Assembly: GCF_008757455.1 (NCBI RefSeq) | Contig: NZ_VCMV01000079.1 | Span: 200-64,199 of the forward strand | Source of the DNA: Microvirga brassicacearum | Lineage (GTDB): Bacteria; Pseudomonadota; Alphaproteobacteria; Rhizobiales; Beijerinckiaceae | Length of the DNA: 64,000 nt | Direction: 5' to 3' | In this document: positions 35,531 to 43,995 of the stretch, in pieces | How the letters are laid out: every line of letters starts with the position of its first letter | How positions within the stretch are numbered: the first letter of the stretch is position 1 | Notes under the pieces: generated by a model | The model's database searches: none | Told to the model about the DNA's origin: nothing | Seen by the model: only the letters and a program-made list of their open reading frames with translations | Translations under genes and position numbers: made by a program

Positions 35531-36334
35531 TCAGTAGGTGCCGAACTTGAAGTTCAGCTTGGCGCGCGCAACGAAGAACTCGTTGTCATTGTTGTTGGCG
35601 ACGGGGACAAACACGTTGACGGGACCGGCGCCCGGTGCCGGAACGTAGCTGCCGATGAAGCCGCCATTGTTGTCGTCATCGCGTTCGAGGCTGACCCACA
35701 AACCTTCGAGGCCGATCGTGGCTGCCGACCCGAGGAAGTTCGACGGAAGGGCCCACTCGATGCCGCCACCTGCTGTCCAGCCGGTGTTGTTGTCCGAGTA
35801 GGCGAAACCGCCGGTCGCGTAGATGAGGAACCGATCGAAGGCGACACCGGCGCGAGCACGGGCTGTGCCGAACCACTCCATATCGTCTTCGCTCAGCGCC
35901 GCCGGGATGAAGCTCGGCGGGAAGCCGGCCGGCACGACGAACACGTTGTTCTCGACGTTGAAGTCGGCCCATTGGATGTCCGCCTCGACGCCAACCACGA
36001 ACGAGCCGATCTGATAGTTGTACCCGATCTGGGCACCGCCGACGAAGCCGTCGTCGTTCCCGCCACCGCCGCCGCCGCCGAGAACACCCGAGACGCCGGC
36101 GAAGGGCGGCGCGAAGGTTCCGGGTGGCACGAAGATGCCGGTGGTGTTGTTGTCGTCGAGCCAGCCATAGCCAGCATTCACGCCGACATAGAATCCGGTC
36201 CAGGTGAAGACCGGAACCGGCGCAATCATTGGAGGTGGCGCCTCCCGGGCCGGAAGGTCTGCCGCGGTTGCGGCAGAGGCAACAAACGCCAGCGCCGCGG
36301 TGCTGGCAAGCAGACTAAGAACACATTTTTTCAT
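35531..36334 (-). CDS. Omp25/31-type outer-membrane beta-barrel protein
   Basis: 267 residues. A signal peptide (MKKCVLSLLASTAALAFVASAATAAD) is followed by a Pro-rich spacer and TWTGFYVGVNAGYGW, the standard start of the rhizobial Omp25/Omp31 barrel. It ends KLNFKFGTY, with a C-terminal aromatic residue suited to BAM recognition. AAGGATGATG precedes the ATG. A loop near residues 85-92 contains seven consecutive glycines encoded by a GCC-type repeat. It sits in the outer membrane, probably as a structural or porin-like barrel; a terminator follows. Confidence 0.9.
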   Translation of the reverse strand: MKKCVLSLLASTAALAFVASAATAADLPAREAPPPMIAPVPVFTWTGFYVGVNAGYGWLDDNNTTGIFVPPGTFAPPFAGVSGVLGGGGGGGNDDGFVGGAQIGYNYQIGSFVVGVEADIQWADFNVENNVFVVPAGFPPSFIPAALSEDDMEWFGTARARAGVAFDRFLIYATGGFAYSDNNTGWTAGGGIEWALPSNFLGSAATIGLEGLWVSLERDDDNNGGFIGSYVPAPGAGPVNVFVPVANNNDNEFFVARAKLNFKFGTY

Positions 36335-36536
36335 TAGTCATCATCCTTTGTGCGATGTCGACAAAGCAAACCTAACGTCACCTTGCACAACGATCTATGT
36401 CTTTGCTGCAACACCGGGGAGTTTATTTGTAGGGACGCATTAGTTGCCCGGTTGATGCTATGAGAATACATTGACATGATAGGACGAGAGCGTGCCCCTC
36501 GTTGACGACGACCTTCAGACATGTCTAACTTAGGTT

Positions 36537-36602
36537 GTTTTCGGAGCGGCATCCGAAGGCGAGGAGAGACTTCATCCTGCCCTTCCGGGGCAGGATTTTT
36601 TT
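36537..36602 (+). ncRNA. Possible small RNA ending in a strong terminator
   Basis: A promoter-like pair, TTGACG (36502-36507) and TCTAAC (36524-36529, 16-base spacer), precedes a hairpin TTCGGA/TCCGAA (36540-36557). A classic terminator then follows: ATCCTGCCC (36574-36582), 5-base loop, GGGCAGGAT (36588-36596) and a run of seven T. No coding frame ends in front of it. A transcript of about 65 bases is predicted. The family is not recognised; the call rests on structure alone. Confidence 0.4.
36574..36602 (+). terminator. Strong rho-independent terminator without an upstream protein gene
   Basis: A perfect 9-bp stem, ATCCTGCCC with GGGCAGGAT, a 5-base loop and TTTTTTT. It has the right orientation only for + strand transcripts, yet the nearest upstream gene on the + strand ends over 1 kb away. 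Confidence 0.8.
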
Positions 36603-36677
36603 GACTCTTAACCAGCCGCTCTGAGACAAGATTGTCCTGTGATGCGGCACCTGCACATCGGACAAGAGGATCATCCA

Positions 36678-37304
36678 ATGACGACAGCATCCGATCCGCA
36701 TGTCCTCCTGACATCGCCGTCGGTTGCGCGTAACCGCGAGCCTATTCTGGAAATTCTGCACCGCGTCCTGCCGAAGTCCGGAGTCGTTCTGGAAATCGCA
36801 AGCGGCACAGGCGAGCACGCGGTTTATTTTGCTGCCGCGCTTCCGCACCTCAGGTGGCAGCCCACCGACAGGGACGAGCGGGCGCTGAAAAGTATCGCCG
36901 CGCATCGGGCGATCTCCGGGTTGCCCAATCTTCTCGCACCGCTTGTGCTCGATGCCGCCGAGGTCGAGTGGCCCGTTCGCCACGCGGACGCCATCGTGGC
37001 GATCAACATGGTTCATATCAGTCCCTGGCGAGCAACGCAGGGCTTGATGGCCGGAGCAGGGCGCGTGCTGCCGCCTGGCGGCGGGCTCTACCTCTATGGC
37101 GCCTACAAGGAGAACGGCGCCCATACGGCTCCCAGCAATGAACGGTTCGATCAGGATCTCAGACGGCGAGATCCGGAATGGGGTGTGCGCGATCTGGAGG
37201 AGGTGACGGAACTCGCCGATCGCCACGGATTGGTGCTTGCGGAGCGCATTGCGATGCCCGCCAACAACCTGAGCCTCGTCTTTCGGCGCGAGCAATCCTT
37301 CTAA
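36678..37304 (+). CDS. DUF938-type SAM-dependent methyltransferase
   Basis: 208 residues. The start at 36678 has AGAGGA about 8 bases upstream; the frame opens at 36639. Motif I is VLEIASGTGEHAVYFA, the acidic loop is QPTDRD, and NMVHISPW and LYLYGAYKENG follow. This order is characteristic of the DUF938 family, found in bacteria and animals with unknown substrate. Its final four bases overlap the convergent phosphatase gene. Confidence 0.85.
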   Translation: MTTASDPHVLLTSPSVARNREPILEILHRVLPKSGVVLEIASGTGEHAVYFAAALPHLRWQPTDRDERALKSIAAHRAISGLPNLLAPLVLDAAEVEWPVRHADAIVAINMVHISPWRATQGLMAGAGRVLPPGGGLYLYGAYKENGAHTAPSNERFDQDLRRRDPEWGVRDLEEVTELADRHGLVLAERIAMPANNLSLVFRREQSF

Positions 37305-38104
37305 ACGAAAGGATTGGGCGCCAGCCGCCACCATTTGGGAAGGATGGGCTGCGCCAAAACCACCGGAAGGACGACTTCGACGGCTGCGTTCATGGTGCCC
37401 GGCGTCGTGGCAACGAACTCCAATGTCATTGCTTCCCAGTCGATGATCAGAGCGGTCAGGCGTCCTGTGCCAAAGGCTCCGGTGTCGAGCGCAATCCGGC
37501 AGCCGGCGATCTCCGGGCGGAGGCTCTCGGTGATCGAATGCCCATGCACAACGAGATGGGAGAGCGGCCCCCTGTAGTCGAGAAAAGGTTCCCGGATCGT
37601 CAGGCAGTCCTGACGCCACTGTGTCGATATCGGCCGTGTCGGATCGATGCCCGCATGGACGAAGAGGAATGGGTCGTCGATTTCCACCAACGAGGCGTCA
37701 CGAAGTAGATCGAGATGATGGGGATGGTTCTCCTGAATTGCGGTCAAGGCTTCCACGAGATCGCCAGGCCAACCGTAACTCACGAGGGTCGCTCCGCCGC
37801 CATTCAGGAACCAGAGGTCAAGAAGATCCGGGTCGGGATCAGGGTCCGTTACAATGCGCAGGAAGACATCATCGTGGTTGCCGAGGATCAGTCGCGATTG
37901 CGGCCATTGCTTCAGGGATTGAGCCACAAGTTCCAGGGCCCGCCGGCTGTCAGGTCCACGATCGAGGAGGTCGCCCAGAAAGACTAGCTTCGGCTCCCGG
38001 CCTCGCGCTTCGGCGTCTGTCTTGATGAAGGCGAGCAGGGATTCAAGAAGATCGGCCCGGCCGTGGACGTCGCCGATGGCATAAAGGATGTCGGAACGAG
38101 CCAA
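37301..38104 (-). CDS. Calcineurin-like metallophosphoesterase (bacterial PPP-type phosphatase)
   Basis: 267 residues. The PPP core motifs are complete: AIGDVHGR (GDxHG), FLGDLLDRGPDS (GDxxDRG) and LILGNHDD (GNHD), with later metal His in FVHAGID and VVHGHS. These bind two metals and dephosphorylate Ser/Thr phosphoproteins or diadenosine tetraphosphate. The family includes PrpA/PrpB and ApaH, and the substrate is not fixed by sequence. It is convergent with the DUF938 gene. Confidence 0.88.
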   Translation of the reverse strand: MARSDILYAIGDVHGRADLLESLLAFIKTDAEARGREPKLVFLGDLLDRGPDSRRALELVAQSLKQWPQSRLILGNHDDVFLRIVTDPDPDPDLLDLWFLNGGGATLVSYGWPGDLVEALTAIQENHPHHLDLLRDASLVEIDDPFLFVHAGIDPTRPISTQWRQDCLTIREPFLDYRGPLSHLVVHGHSITESLRPEIAGCRIALDTGAFGTGRLTALIIDWEAMTLEFVATTPGTMNAAVEVVLPVVLAQPILPKWWRLAPNPFV

Positions 38105-38422
38105 CGTGCGAATCCTCCCATCATTCTTTGCGCAAAGTGCATCACTCCGGTCGAGCGACGTAACAAGAGATCTTCATCCGCGGGCGAGGTGAGCCGCGGA
38201 TGCGCAAATCTTGACCCACACCTTGCCGATTGATCAGGTAATGCAAAAAATCGACAGGAGGAGGGCCTGTCCACGCAATCAGCTTTGCGTGATGGGCTGC
38301 TCGCCGCAAATCCTTCAGTCGTCGCCGAGCTCTAATTCGATCACTTTGCAGTGCCGGCCGTTCCAGACTGGGAAGTCGGCGTGTAGAATGTACGACCGAC
38401 TTCACTGGGAATGGAGGCGGCG
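38105..38422. other. Intergenic region, nothing recognised
   Basis: 318 bases between the divergent phosphatase and exported-protein genes. It should contain both promoters. No gene, clear dyad or terminator was found. Confidence 0.4.
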
Positions 38423-39268
38423 ATGGTCGGCCTCACCGGCAGGATTGTTGCCAGCGGCTTGGTGACGTTGCTCACCGTCCTTCCTGCCAGCGCGGACCCC
38501 TTCTTCGTCAGGGTCTACGGCAGGACCTACAAGGTCGATCCTCCGCCCCAACAACCCAAGGGGCTGAAGCCCCAGGAGGTGATGAAGGCTCTGCCGAACG
38601 ACATTGCGAGGGGCCCTGGATTCAGACCGTCGCATGAGCAGGTCCTTGCCGAAGTCGAGGAAAGGATCTGGATCACAAAACACCAACTTGACAATCGACT
38701 GGGGAAAACGGGAGGCTCCGGCGATGGGGACGACGCAAAGGCGGGTACGCAGGAGATCACTAGATCCCTCGCCACTGGAGCGGCACAGATCCGTTCTCCG
38801 GAGTTGCAGAAGCTTTACGATCGCGACAGGGCGCTGAACCTCCTCGTGAGAGAGCTGCGGCGGTCCTTGGATTTGCCAGTGAGGCCGCCGGAAGCTGGGT
38901 TCTCCCGGCCGAAGCTGACGCCTCAGGTGGAGGCTACCTACCGCGACCTGAACTTCGATCCCGTTAAGGCCTATTACGGTTTCAGACGCGTCAAGGCAGC
39001 CGTCCGATCGGGCGATGTCGACCTCCTCTCCCGCGTCGTCAATTATCCCCTGCTGGTAACGGGAAAGGTCAGGCGGACCGTCCGCAACCACGATCAACTG
39101 ATCGCCGCGAAGGAAACAGTCATGGACCCGCGCATTCGGGAGATTGTCGCGAAATCAGTCTTCGAGACCGTCTTCGTCCGGGACAAGGGGATGATGCTCG
39201 GAGAGGGGGAAGTCTGGATCACCTACGACGGGACGGACTTTGGATTGGGAGCCATCAACCTGCAATGA
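38423..39268 (+). CDS. Exported protein of unknown function with NTF2-like C-terminal region
   Basis: 281 residues. GGAGG (38413-38417) fits the ATG at 38423 rather than the one at 38411, and a signal peptide follows (VGLTGRIVASGLVTLLTVLPASADP). The middle is Lys/Arg-rich and helical. The last 100 residues (KAAVRSGDVDLLSRVVNYPLL, then VRNHDQLIAAKETV and GEGEVWITY) follow a pattern seen in many periplasmic proteins with a cystatin/NTF2-like fold. The function is unknown. No operon partner is seen. Confidence 0.75.
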   Translation: MVGLTGRIVASGLVTLLTVLPASADPFFVRVYGRTYKVDPPPQQPKGLKPQEVMKALPNDIARGPGFRPSHEQVLAEVEERIWITKHQLDNRLGKTGGSGDGDDAKAGTQEITRSLATGAAQIRSPELQKLYDRDRALNLLVRELRRSLDLPVRPPEAGFSRPKLTPQVEATYRDLNFDPVKAYYGFRRVKAAVRSGDVDLLSRVVNYPLLVTGKVRRTVRNHDQLIAAKETVMDPRIREIVAKSVFETVFVRDKGMMLGEGEVWITYDGTDFGLGAINLQ

Positions 39269-39649
39269 ACACCATGAGGAAGTCCCGCCGGAATGCGAAG
39301 CGGAACCGAGGCTGTCTCGCCAGACTAGCGGCGGTCAATGAAAGCTATCCCGCAAATTTCGTGAAATTGTCTCTCGAATAGAACGAGGAGCAAAGGCGCC
39401 GCACCAACAGGCGCGCAGCTCGGTCGGTCGTCACGCCGCGGAGGGCGGTTTACTCGACCGATCTGGGATTCCGCTCCCAGAGATTCCTATGGTAATATTA
39501 CCGACCTTGGATCAACCGCAAATGCGGGCGCGACCAAACCCGCATTCCATCGGACAGAGAAGCGACGGGCAGGCTTCAAGCGCGTTCTGCGTAAGTGTCT
39601 GCAAGTGTCTGAGAGACGCGCGAGATCACCGACGAGACGGAGGCCTTAA
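39269..39649. other. Intergenic region upstream of the patatin gene, with several dyads
   Basis: 381 bases. Features seen: hairpin CTGGGA/TCCCAG (39463-39480), a 12-base perfect palindrome GGTAATATTACC (39491-39502), and a tandem repeat of AAGTGTCTG (39593 and 39603). No gene was supported. The promoter of the three-gene patatin operon is expected here. Confidence 0.5.
39491..39502. promoter_or_regulatory. Perfect palindrome GGTAATATTACC
   Basis: A 12-base perfect dyad about 150 bases before the patatin start, AT-rich in a GC-rich setting and 10 bases after a small hairpin. It could be an operator or part of a promoter; there is no regulator gene next to it. Confidence 0.35.
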
Positions 39650-40798
39650 ATGCCCGAAAGTCCGTTGTTTGACGAGGCTCGTGAGCCGGAAGCCGGCATC
39701 GCACTTTGCCTTTCGGGTGGCGGCTACAGGGCGATGTTGTTCCATCTTGGGTCCCTCGTGCGACTGAATGAAGTCAGTCTTCTTTCGAAGCTGTCCCGGA
39801 TATCGAGCGTCTCAGGCGGTTCGATCACCGCCGCCTATCTCGGCTTGCGATGGAAAGACCTCGCGTTCGATGGAAACGGCAGGGCAGCCGCATTGGACCT
39901 CGTGATCGACAAGATCAGGGAGATGGCCAGTACGAGCGTGGATGCGGGCGCAGTCATCGGCGGCATCCTTCTGCCGGGGTCGATCAGCGACCGGGTGGCG
40001 CGGGCTTACGACGAAACGCTGTTCGACGGCGCGACGCTCGCGGATCTTCCGGGCGACGGAGCCGGACCACGTTTCGTGATCAATGCAACGAACGTCCAGT
40101 CCGGTGCGGTGTGGCGCTTCTCGAAGGCTTACATGGGCGATTATCGCGTCGGCCTCGTTCCGAAGCCGACAGTCAAACTCGCGGTGGCAGTTGCAGCTTC
40201 GTCGGCGTTTCCTCCGGTGCTGTCGCCGCTCAACCTACCCATCGACGATCCGTTCGATCCCACCTTTGACGGTGATCTCAGCGGTCCGGCTTATCGAAAG
40301 GCCGCGGTTCTCAGCGATGGCGGTGTCTATGACAACCTGGGTCTCGAAACCGCCTTCAAGCGGTTCCAGACCCTCCTCGTGAGCGACGGTGGCAAAAAGA
40401 TCGCCCCGGAGGAAGACCCCAGTCACGATTGGGCCCGGCATTCGATCCGCGTTCTCGACATTATCGACAACCAGGTCCGCAGCCTTCGGAAGCGCCAACT
40501 CATCGATGCGTTTGAGGAGAGGGCTCGCACCGGGGCCTATTGGGGTATTCGAACGCTCTATGCCGACTACGCGGCGCCTTCCGATCCGCTGGGCTGCACT
40601 CACCGCGATCCCACGGCACTCGCCGAGATACCGACACGCCTCCAGGCCTTGCCGGACCCCGTGCAGGAAAAGCTGATCAACTGGGGCTACGCGATCACCG
40701 ACGCAGCCCTGCGCGTCCATTTCGGCCAGGATCTCAGAACGATGTACCGCGTCACAATACCGGATCCGACGTCCTTTCCTTATCCGGGGGGCTATTGA
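39650..40798 (+). CDS. Patatin-like phospholipase
   Basis: 382 residues. The patatin fold hallmarks are intact: oxyanion loop GGGYRA (23-28), nucleophile SVSGG (Ser55) and the DGG motif with Asp223 in LSDGGVYDNLG, which form the Ser-Asp dyad. It should hydrolyse acyl esters of membrane lipids. No signal peptide or membrane helix is apparent, so it is cytosolic or peripheral. It is the first of three + strand genes: a 92-base gap to the metalloprotease, which in turn overlaps the MBL gene. Patatins of this size act as effectors in several anti-phage systems (CapV of CBASS), but no cyclase or sensor gene is adjacent. Confidence 0.9.
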   Translation: MPESPLFDEAREPEAGIALCLSGGGYRAMLFHLGSLVRLNEVSLLSKLSRISSVSGGSITAAYLGLRWKDLAFDGNGRAAALDLVIDKIREMASTSVDAGAVIGGILLPGSISDRVARAYDETLFDGATLADLPGDGAGPRFVINATNVQSGAVWRFSKAYMGDYRVGLVPKPTVKLAVAVAASSAFPPVLSPLNLPIDDPFDPTFDGDLSGPAYRKAAVLSDGGVYDNLGLETAFKRFQTLLVSDGGKKIAPEEDPSHDWARHSIRVLDIIDNQVRSLRKRQLIDAFEERARTGAYWGIRTLYADYAAPSDPLGCTHRDPTALAEIPTRLQALPDPVQEKLINWGYAITDAALRVHFGQDLRTMYRVTIPDPTSFPYPGGY

Positions 40799-40890
40799 AG
40801 GCGAGGGCCGATTGATCGTGATTGGACGCATCCAACGAATGCTCTCGCCGAAGTTCATCTTGTTGAGATCTCATCATACGGAGAGACGAA

Positions 40891-42621
40891 GTGAAGAACG
40901 TCCTCGGCACACGCCATGGCCTTCGCACGAATCGCAGCCTGACGATCATTGCTCAGGATCCCTCGTTTCAGATCGACAACAAGATTTTACGGGCGACGAT
41001 CGAGGTCCCGGCAGAGGAGTTGAGCCCCGGTCCGAGCGGCTATCGGGTGAGCGTCATCGACTACGACGCCACTGCGAATGTGCTTTATGCGCCACTGGAG
41101 CTGAATTCGGGTCTCGATGAGAACTATCCCGACCCTTTTGCGGATAAGTCTGACCAAGAACTGCTCGATAACCCGGGCTTCCATGCCCAGAACGCCTACG
41201 CGATCGTCATGCGCATTCTGGCGCGCTTTGAACTTGCGCTCGGACGACGGGTTGCCTGGGGTTCGAGCGGTCACCAGCTGCACGTCGCACCTCATGCGTT
41301 CGCTGAGCCGAACGCTTTCTACTCGCGAGAGGATAGGGCACTCTTCTTCGGCTATTTTGAAGGGGTTCTCGACGGCAGGAAGACTTCGCAAACGGTCTTT
41401 ACCAGCCTGGCGCACGATGTCGTCGCCCATGAGACGACGCATGCGCTGCTCGACGGATTGCGTCAGCGCTATCTCGAGCCGTCGTCACCCGACCAAGCGG
41501 CGTTCCATGAGGGGTTCGCCGATATCGCGGCGCTGTTGTCCGTGCTGTCCCTCGACGCGATCGTCAGAGCGGTTCTGGACGGCAAGCCGGACGACCGGCT
41601 CATCGACGCGCGGTTTCTGACGCCGGAAGCCCTCATCGATTCGAGCCTCATGAGTCTCGCCAAAGAAATGGGCCAAGAGCTTTCGGGGATCCGCGGTTCT
41701 GCGCTTCGTCAATCGTTGAAGCTCGAGCCCGGCCACGACTACATGAACGACGAGGCATTCCAGGAGGAGCACCGGCGCGGCGAGATTCTGGTCGCGGCTA
41801 TGCTGCGATCGTTTCTCGACATCTGGGTCGCGCGTCTCCAACGGGTCGGCACCATTTCCAGAGGCAAGAAAGATCGCAGCCTCGTGGTAGAGGAAGGAGC
41901 AAAGGCCGCCGACCACCTGCTGACCATGGCCATCCGCGCGATCGACTATTGTCCGCCGGTGGACCTGACCTTTTCGGCCTATCTTTCGGCGCTTCTCACG
42001 GTCGATCGGGAGGTCGTTCCCGACGATCGCTACGGATATCGGGAGGCGCTGCTGCGGAATTTCGCCAGCTACGGCATCGCCCCATCGAGCAGTGCGGACG
42101 TGGACGGAACGTGGCGGCGCTCTGATCGAGACATGGTCTATAGCCGCACGCATTTCGATTCCATGCTGCGTGACGAGGAGGAAATGTTCCGCTTCGTTTG
42201 GGAAAACCGCCGCGCCCTTGAACTGGGGGAGGTCGGGTATATCGAAGTGCAGTCCGTACGACCGAGCACGCGCATTGCACCGGACGGGTTCGTGCTGCGC
42301 GAGACGATTGCAGAATACGTGCAGATGCTGACCCTGCAAGCACAAGAGCTGAAGGACCTCGGCGTCGATATTCCCGACGGCCTGGACCATTGGCGGAACG
42401 TTACGCTCTTCGGCGGTGGGACGCTCGTCTTCGACGAATATGGCCAACTCAAATACCAGATCGCCAATCATTTGCTGAATTCGGAAGCGGATATCGGGCG
42501 ACAGAGCCAACGGATCGCACATCTGTGGGAGAGTGGTTTCTACGCGGATCCCGCCGTCGCGGCGTCCCGCTTCGCCGAACTGCACATGGCAAGAGCGATG
42601 GCGGACAGGGTGTCGCTATGA
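40891..42621 (+). CDS. HExxH (gluzincin-like) metalloprotease
   Basis: 576 residues from GTG, with GGAGAGACGAA upstream. The zinc site is HETTH (180-184), in VVAHETTHALLDGL. A third ligand is probably Glu207 in HEGFADIAAL, 23 residues later, the spacing of M4-like gluzincins. There is no signal or propeptide sequence, unlike secreted thermolysins, so an intracellular protease is likely. The C-terminal 350 residues are helical and unrecognised. The gene's last four bases overlap the MBL gene, showing coupling. It may process a toxin or a partner protein; that is inference. Confidence 0.82.
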   Translation: MKNVLGTRHGLRTNRSLTIIAQDPSFQIDNKILRATIEVPAEELSPGPSGYRVSVIDYDATANVLYAPLELNSGLDENYPDPFADKSDQELLDNPGFHAQNAYAIVMRILARFELALGRRVAWGSSGHQLHVAPHAFAEPNAFYSREDRALFFGYFEGVLDGRKTSQTVFTSLAHDVVAHETTHALLDGLRQRYLEPSSPDQAAFHEGFADIAALLSVLSLDAIVRAVLDGKPDDRLIDARFLTPEALIDSSLMSLAKEMGQELSGIRGSALRQSLKLEPGHDYMNDEAFQEEHRRGEILVAAMLRSFLDIWVARLQRVGTISRGKKDRSLVVEEGAKAADHLLTMAIRAIDYCPPVDLTFSAYLSALLTVDREVVPDDRYGYREALLRNFASYGIAPSSSADVDGTWRRSDRDMVYSRTHFDSMLRDEEEMFRFVWENRRALELGEVGYIEVQSVRPSTRIAPDGFVLRETIAEYVQMLTLQAQELKDLGVDIPDGLDHWRNVTLFGGGTLVFDEYGQLKYQIANHLLNSEADIGRQSQRIAHLWESGFYADPAVAASRFAELHMARAMADRVSL

Positions 42622-43925
42622 AACCCAGTCGCGTGACCATCCGCAGTTATCAGGTCGGCTTCGGGGACTGCTTTCTCTTCAGCGTCCACTATGACAATGG
42701 CGACAGCCGCCATGTGCTGATCGATTTTGGATCGACCGGCCTTCCTGAGGGGGTGCCGAAGACCCGGCTGAAGGCTATCGCCAAGGATATTCAGACCGTT
42801 ACCGGCAACAAGCTGACCGCTGTCGTGGCGACGCACCGACATAAGGATCACATCTCGGGTTTTGCAACCAACGAGGCAGGCACCGCCTCCGGCGATATCA
42901 TTGCCAAACTTCAGCCGGATCTCGTCATTCAACCCTGGACGGAAGATCCGGAACTGGAGGAAACGGCGACGGCACCGCGTGCGCGGCGGGGAAGGAAAAA
43001 CCTCTCCAGTGCGGCGCGTCATGTGCGGACACTCTGGGCGATGCAGCAAGTGGCGGCGCAAGTTTGGGCTGAGGCCAAGCGAAGTCGTTCGTTGCGACCC
43101 GAGATGAGGGCCATGCTCGGCTTTTTGGGGGAGAACAATGTCAAGAACCTTAGCGCCGTAAAAAACCTCATGACGATGAGCAAGAACAAAAAGAAGAACA
43201 AATACGTTCACGCGGGGACATCGAGCGGGCTCGAGAAACTTCTGCCGGGCGTCAACGTGGATGTTCTGGGCCCTCCCACGGTAGAACAGCACGAGGAGGT
43301 CGGGACTCAGACGAGCTGGGACAACGACGAGTTTTGGGTGAGACTGGCCGCTGCTGACCGGACATCGCCGCCCTCGGGCATGAGTGCCAAACCGCTCTTT
43401 CCCAAGCATGTGGTGAACAGGGAGAAGTACCGCTTCCCCGTGAATGCCCGCTGGTTCATCTATCGCGCGAAGCGCCTGCGCGGTGAGCAGATGCTGCGCA
43501 TCGTGACGATGCTGGACGATGCGCTCAACAACACGAGCGTCATCCTCCTGTTTCGGGTCGGCGGCAAGAGCTTTCTCTTCCCCGGTGATGCGCAGATCGA
43601 GAACTGGGAATACGCATTGGCCCAGAGCAACGTCCGGAAGCTGCTCAAATCGGTCGACGTTTACAAGGTCGGGCATCACGGCAGCCGCAACGCCACACCC
43701 AAGACTCTCTGGAACCTCTTTGAGCACCGCTCGGCCGACAAGCACGACGCGCATCGTCTCACGTCATTGTTGTCGACCATGGCCGGCAAGCATGGACGCG
43801 AGGATAATAGCAGCGAGGTGCCGCGAAAGACGCTCGTGAGCAAGCTTGAGAGGGAATCGACGCATTTTACCACGCAGAATCTCGCGGCAAACGACCTTTG
43901 TTTCCAGGTCACATTCGATCTCTAG
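42618..43925 (+). CDS. MBL-fold metallo-hydrolase (ComEC/Rec2-like)
   Basis: 435 residues starting by ATGA overlap with the protease gene. The metal motif THRHKDH (HxHxDH, 73-78) is preceded by HVLIDFGST and the early GFGDCFLF, and later come FLFPGDAQ and KVGHHGSRN, the order of ComEC-type beta-lactamase domains, which are often nucleases. A charged insert of about 150 residues (ALGFLGEN... KNKKKN) separates the HxHxDH from the later ligands. No transmembrane channel domain as in ComEC is present. It may be a nucleic-acid or phospholipid hydrolase effector working with the two preceding genes. Confidence 0.85.
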   Translation: MKPSRVTIRSYQVGFGDCFLFSVHYDNGDSRHVLIDFGSTGLPEGVPKTRLKAIAKDIQTVTGNKLTAVVATHRHKDHISGFATNEAGTASGDIIAKLQPDLVIQPWTEDPELEETATAPRARRGRKNLSSAARHVRTLWAMQQVAAQVWAEAKRSRSLRPEMRAMLGFLGENNVKNLSAVKNLMTMSKNKKKNKYVHAGTSSGLEKLLPGVNVDVLGPPTVEQHEEVGTQTSWDNDEFWVRLAAADRTSPPSGMSAKPLFPKHVVNREKYRFPVNARWFIYRAKRLRGEQMLRIVTMLDDALNNTSVILLFRVGGKSFLFPGDAQIENWEYALAQSNVRKLLKSVDVYKVGHHGSRNATPKTLWNLFEHRSADKHDAHRLTSLLSTMAGKHGREDNSSEVPRKTLVSKLERESTHFTTQNLAANDLCFQVTFDL

Positions 43926-43995
43926 CCCTTTTTCGTCGATCGATTCCGCCGCGGACTGCGATCCTGAATCCTGCCTGCAAAACCAGGGCGATCCG

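Larger units (their letters stand above)
36335..36677. other. Intergenic region with barrel-gene promoter and a possible small RNA
   Basis: 343 bases between divergent genes. The part next to 36334 must carry the promoter of the outer-membrane protein on the - strand. The other half holds a + strand terminator with no protein gene in front of it, discussed as a possible small RNA. No coding frame was supported. Confidence 0.5.

Noticed and set aside
39650..43925. A CBASS-type anti-phage operon
   Set aside because: A patatin is present, but there is no CD-NTase, no HORMA/TRIP13 and no ubiquitin-like helper gene in the neighbourhood, so that specific label is not supported.
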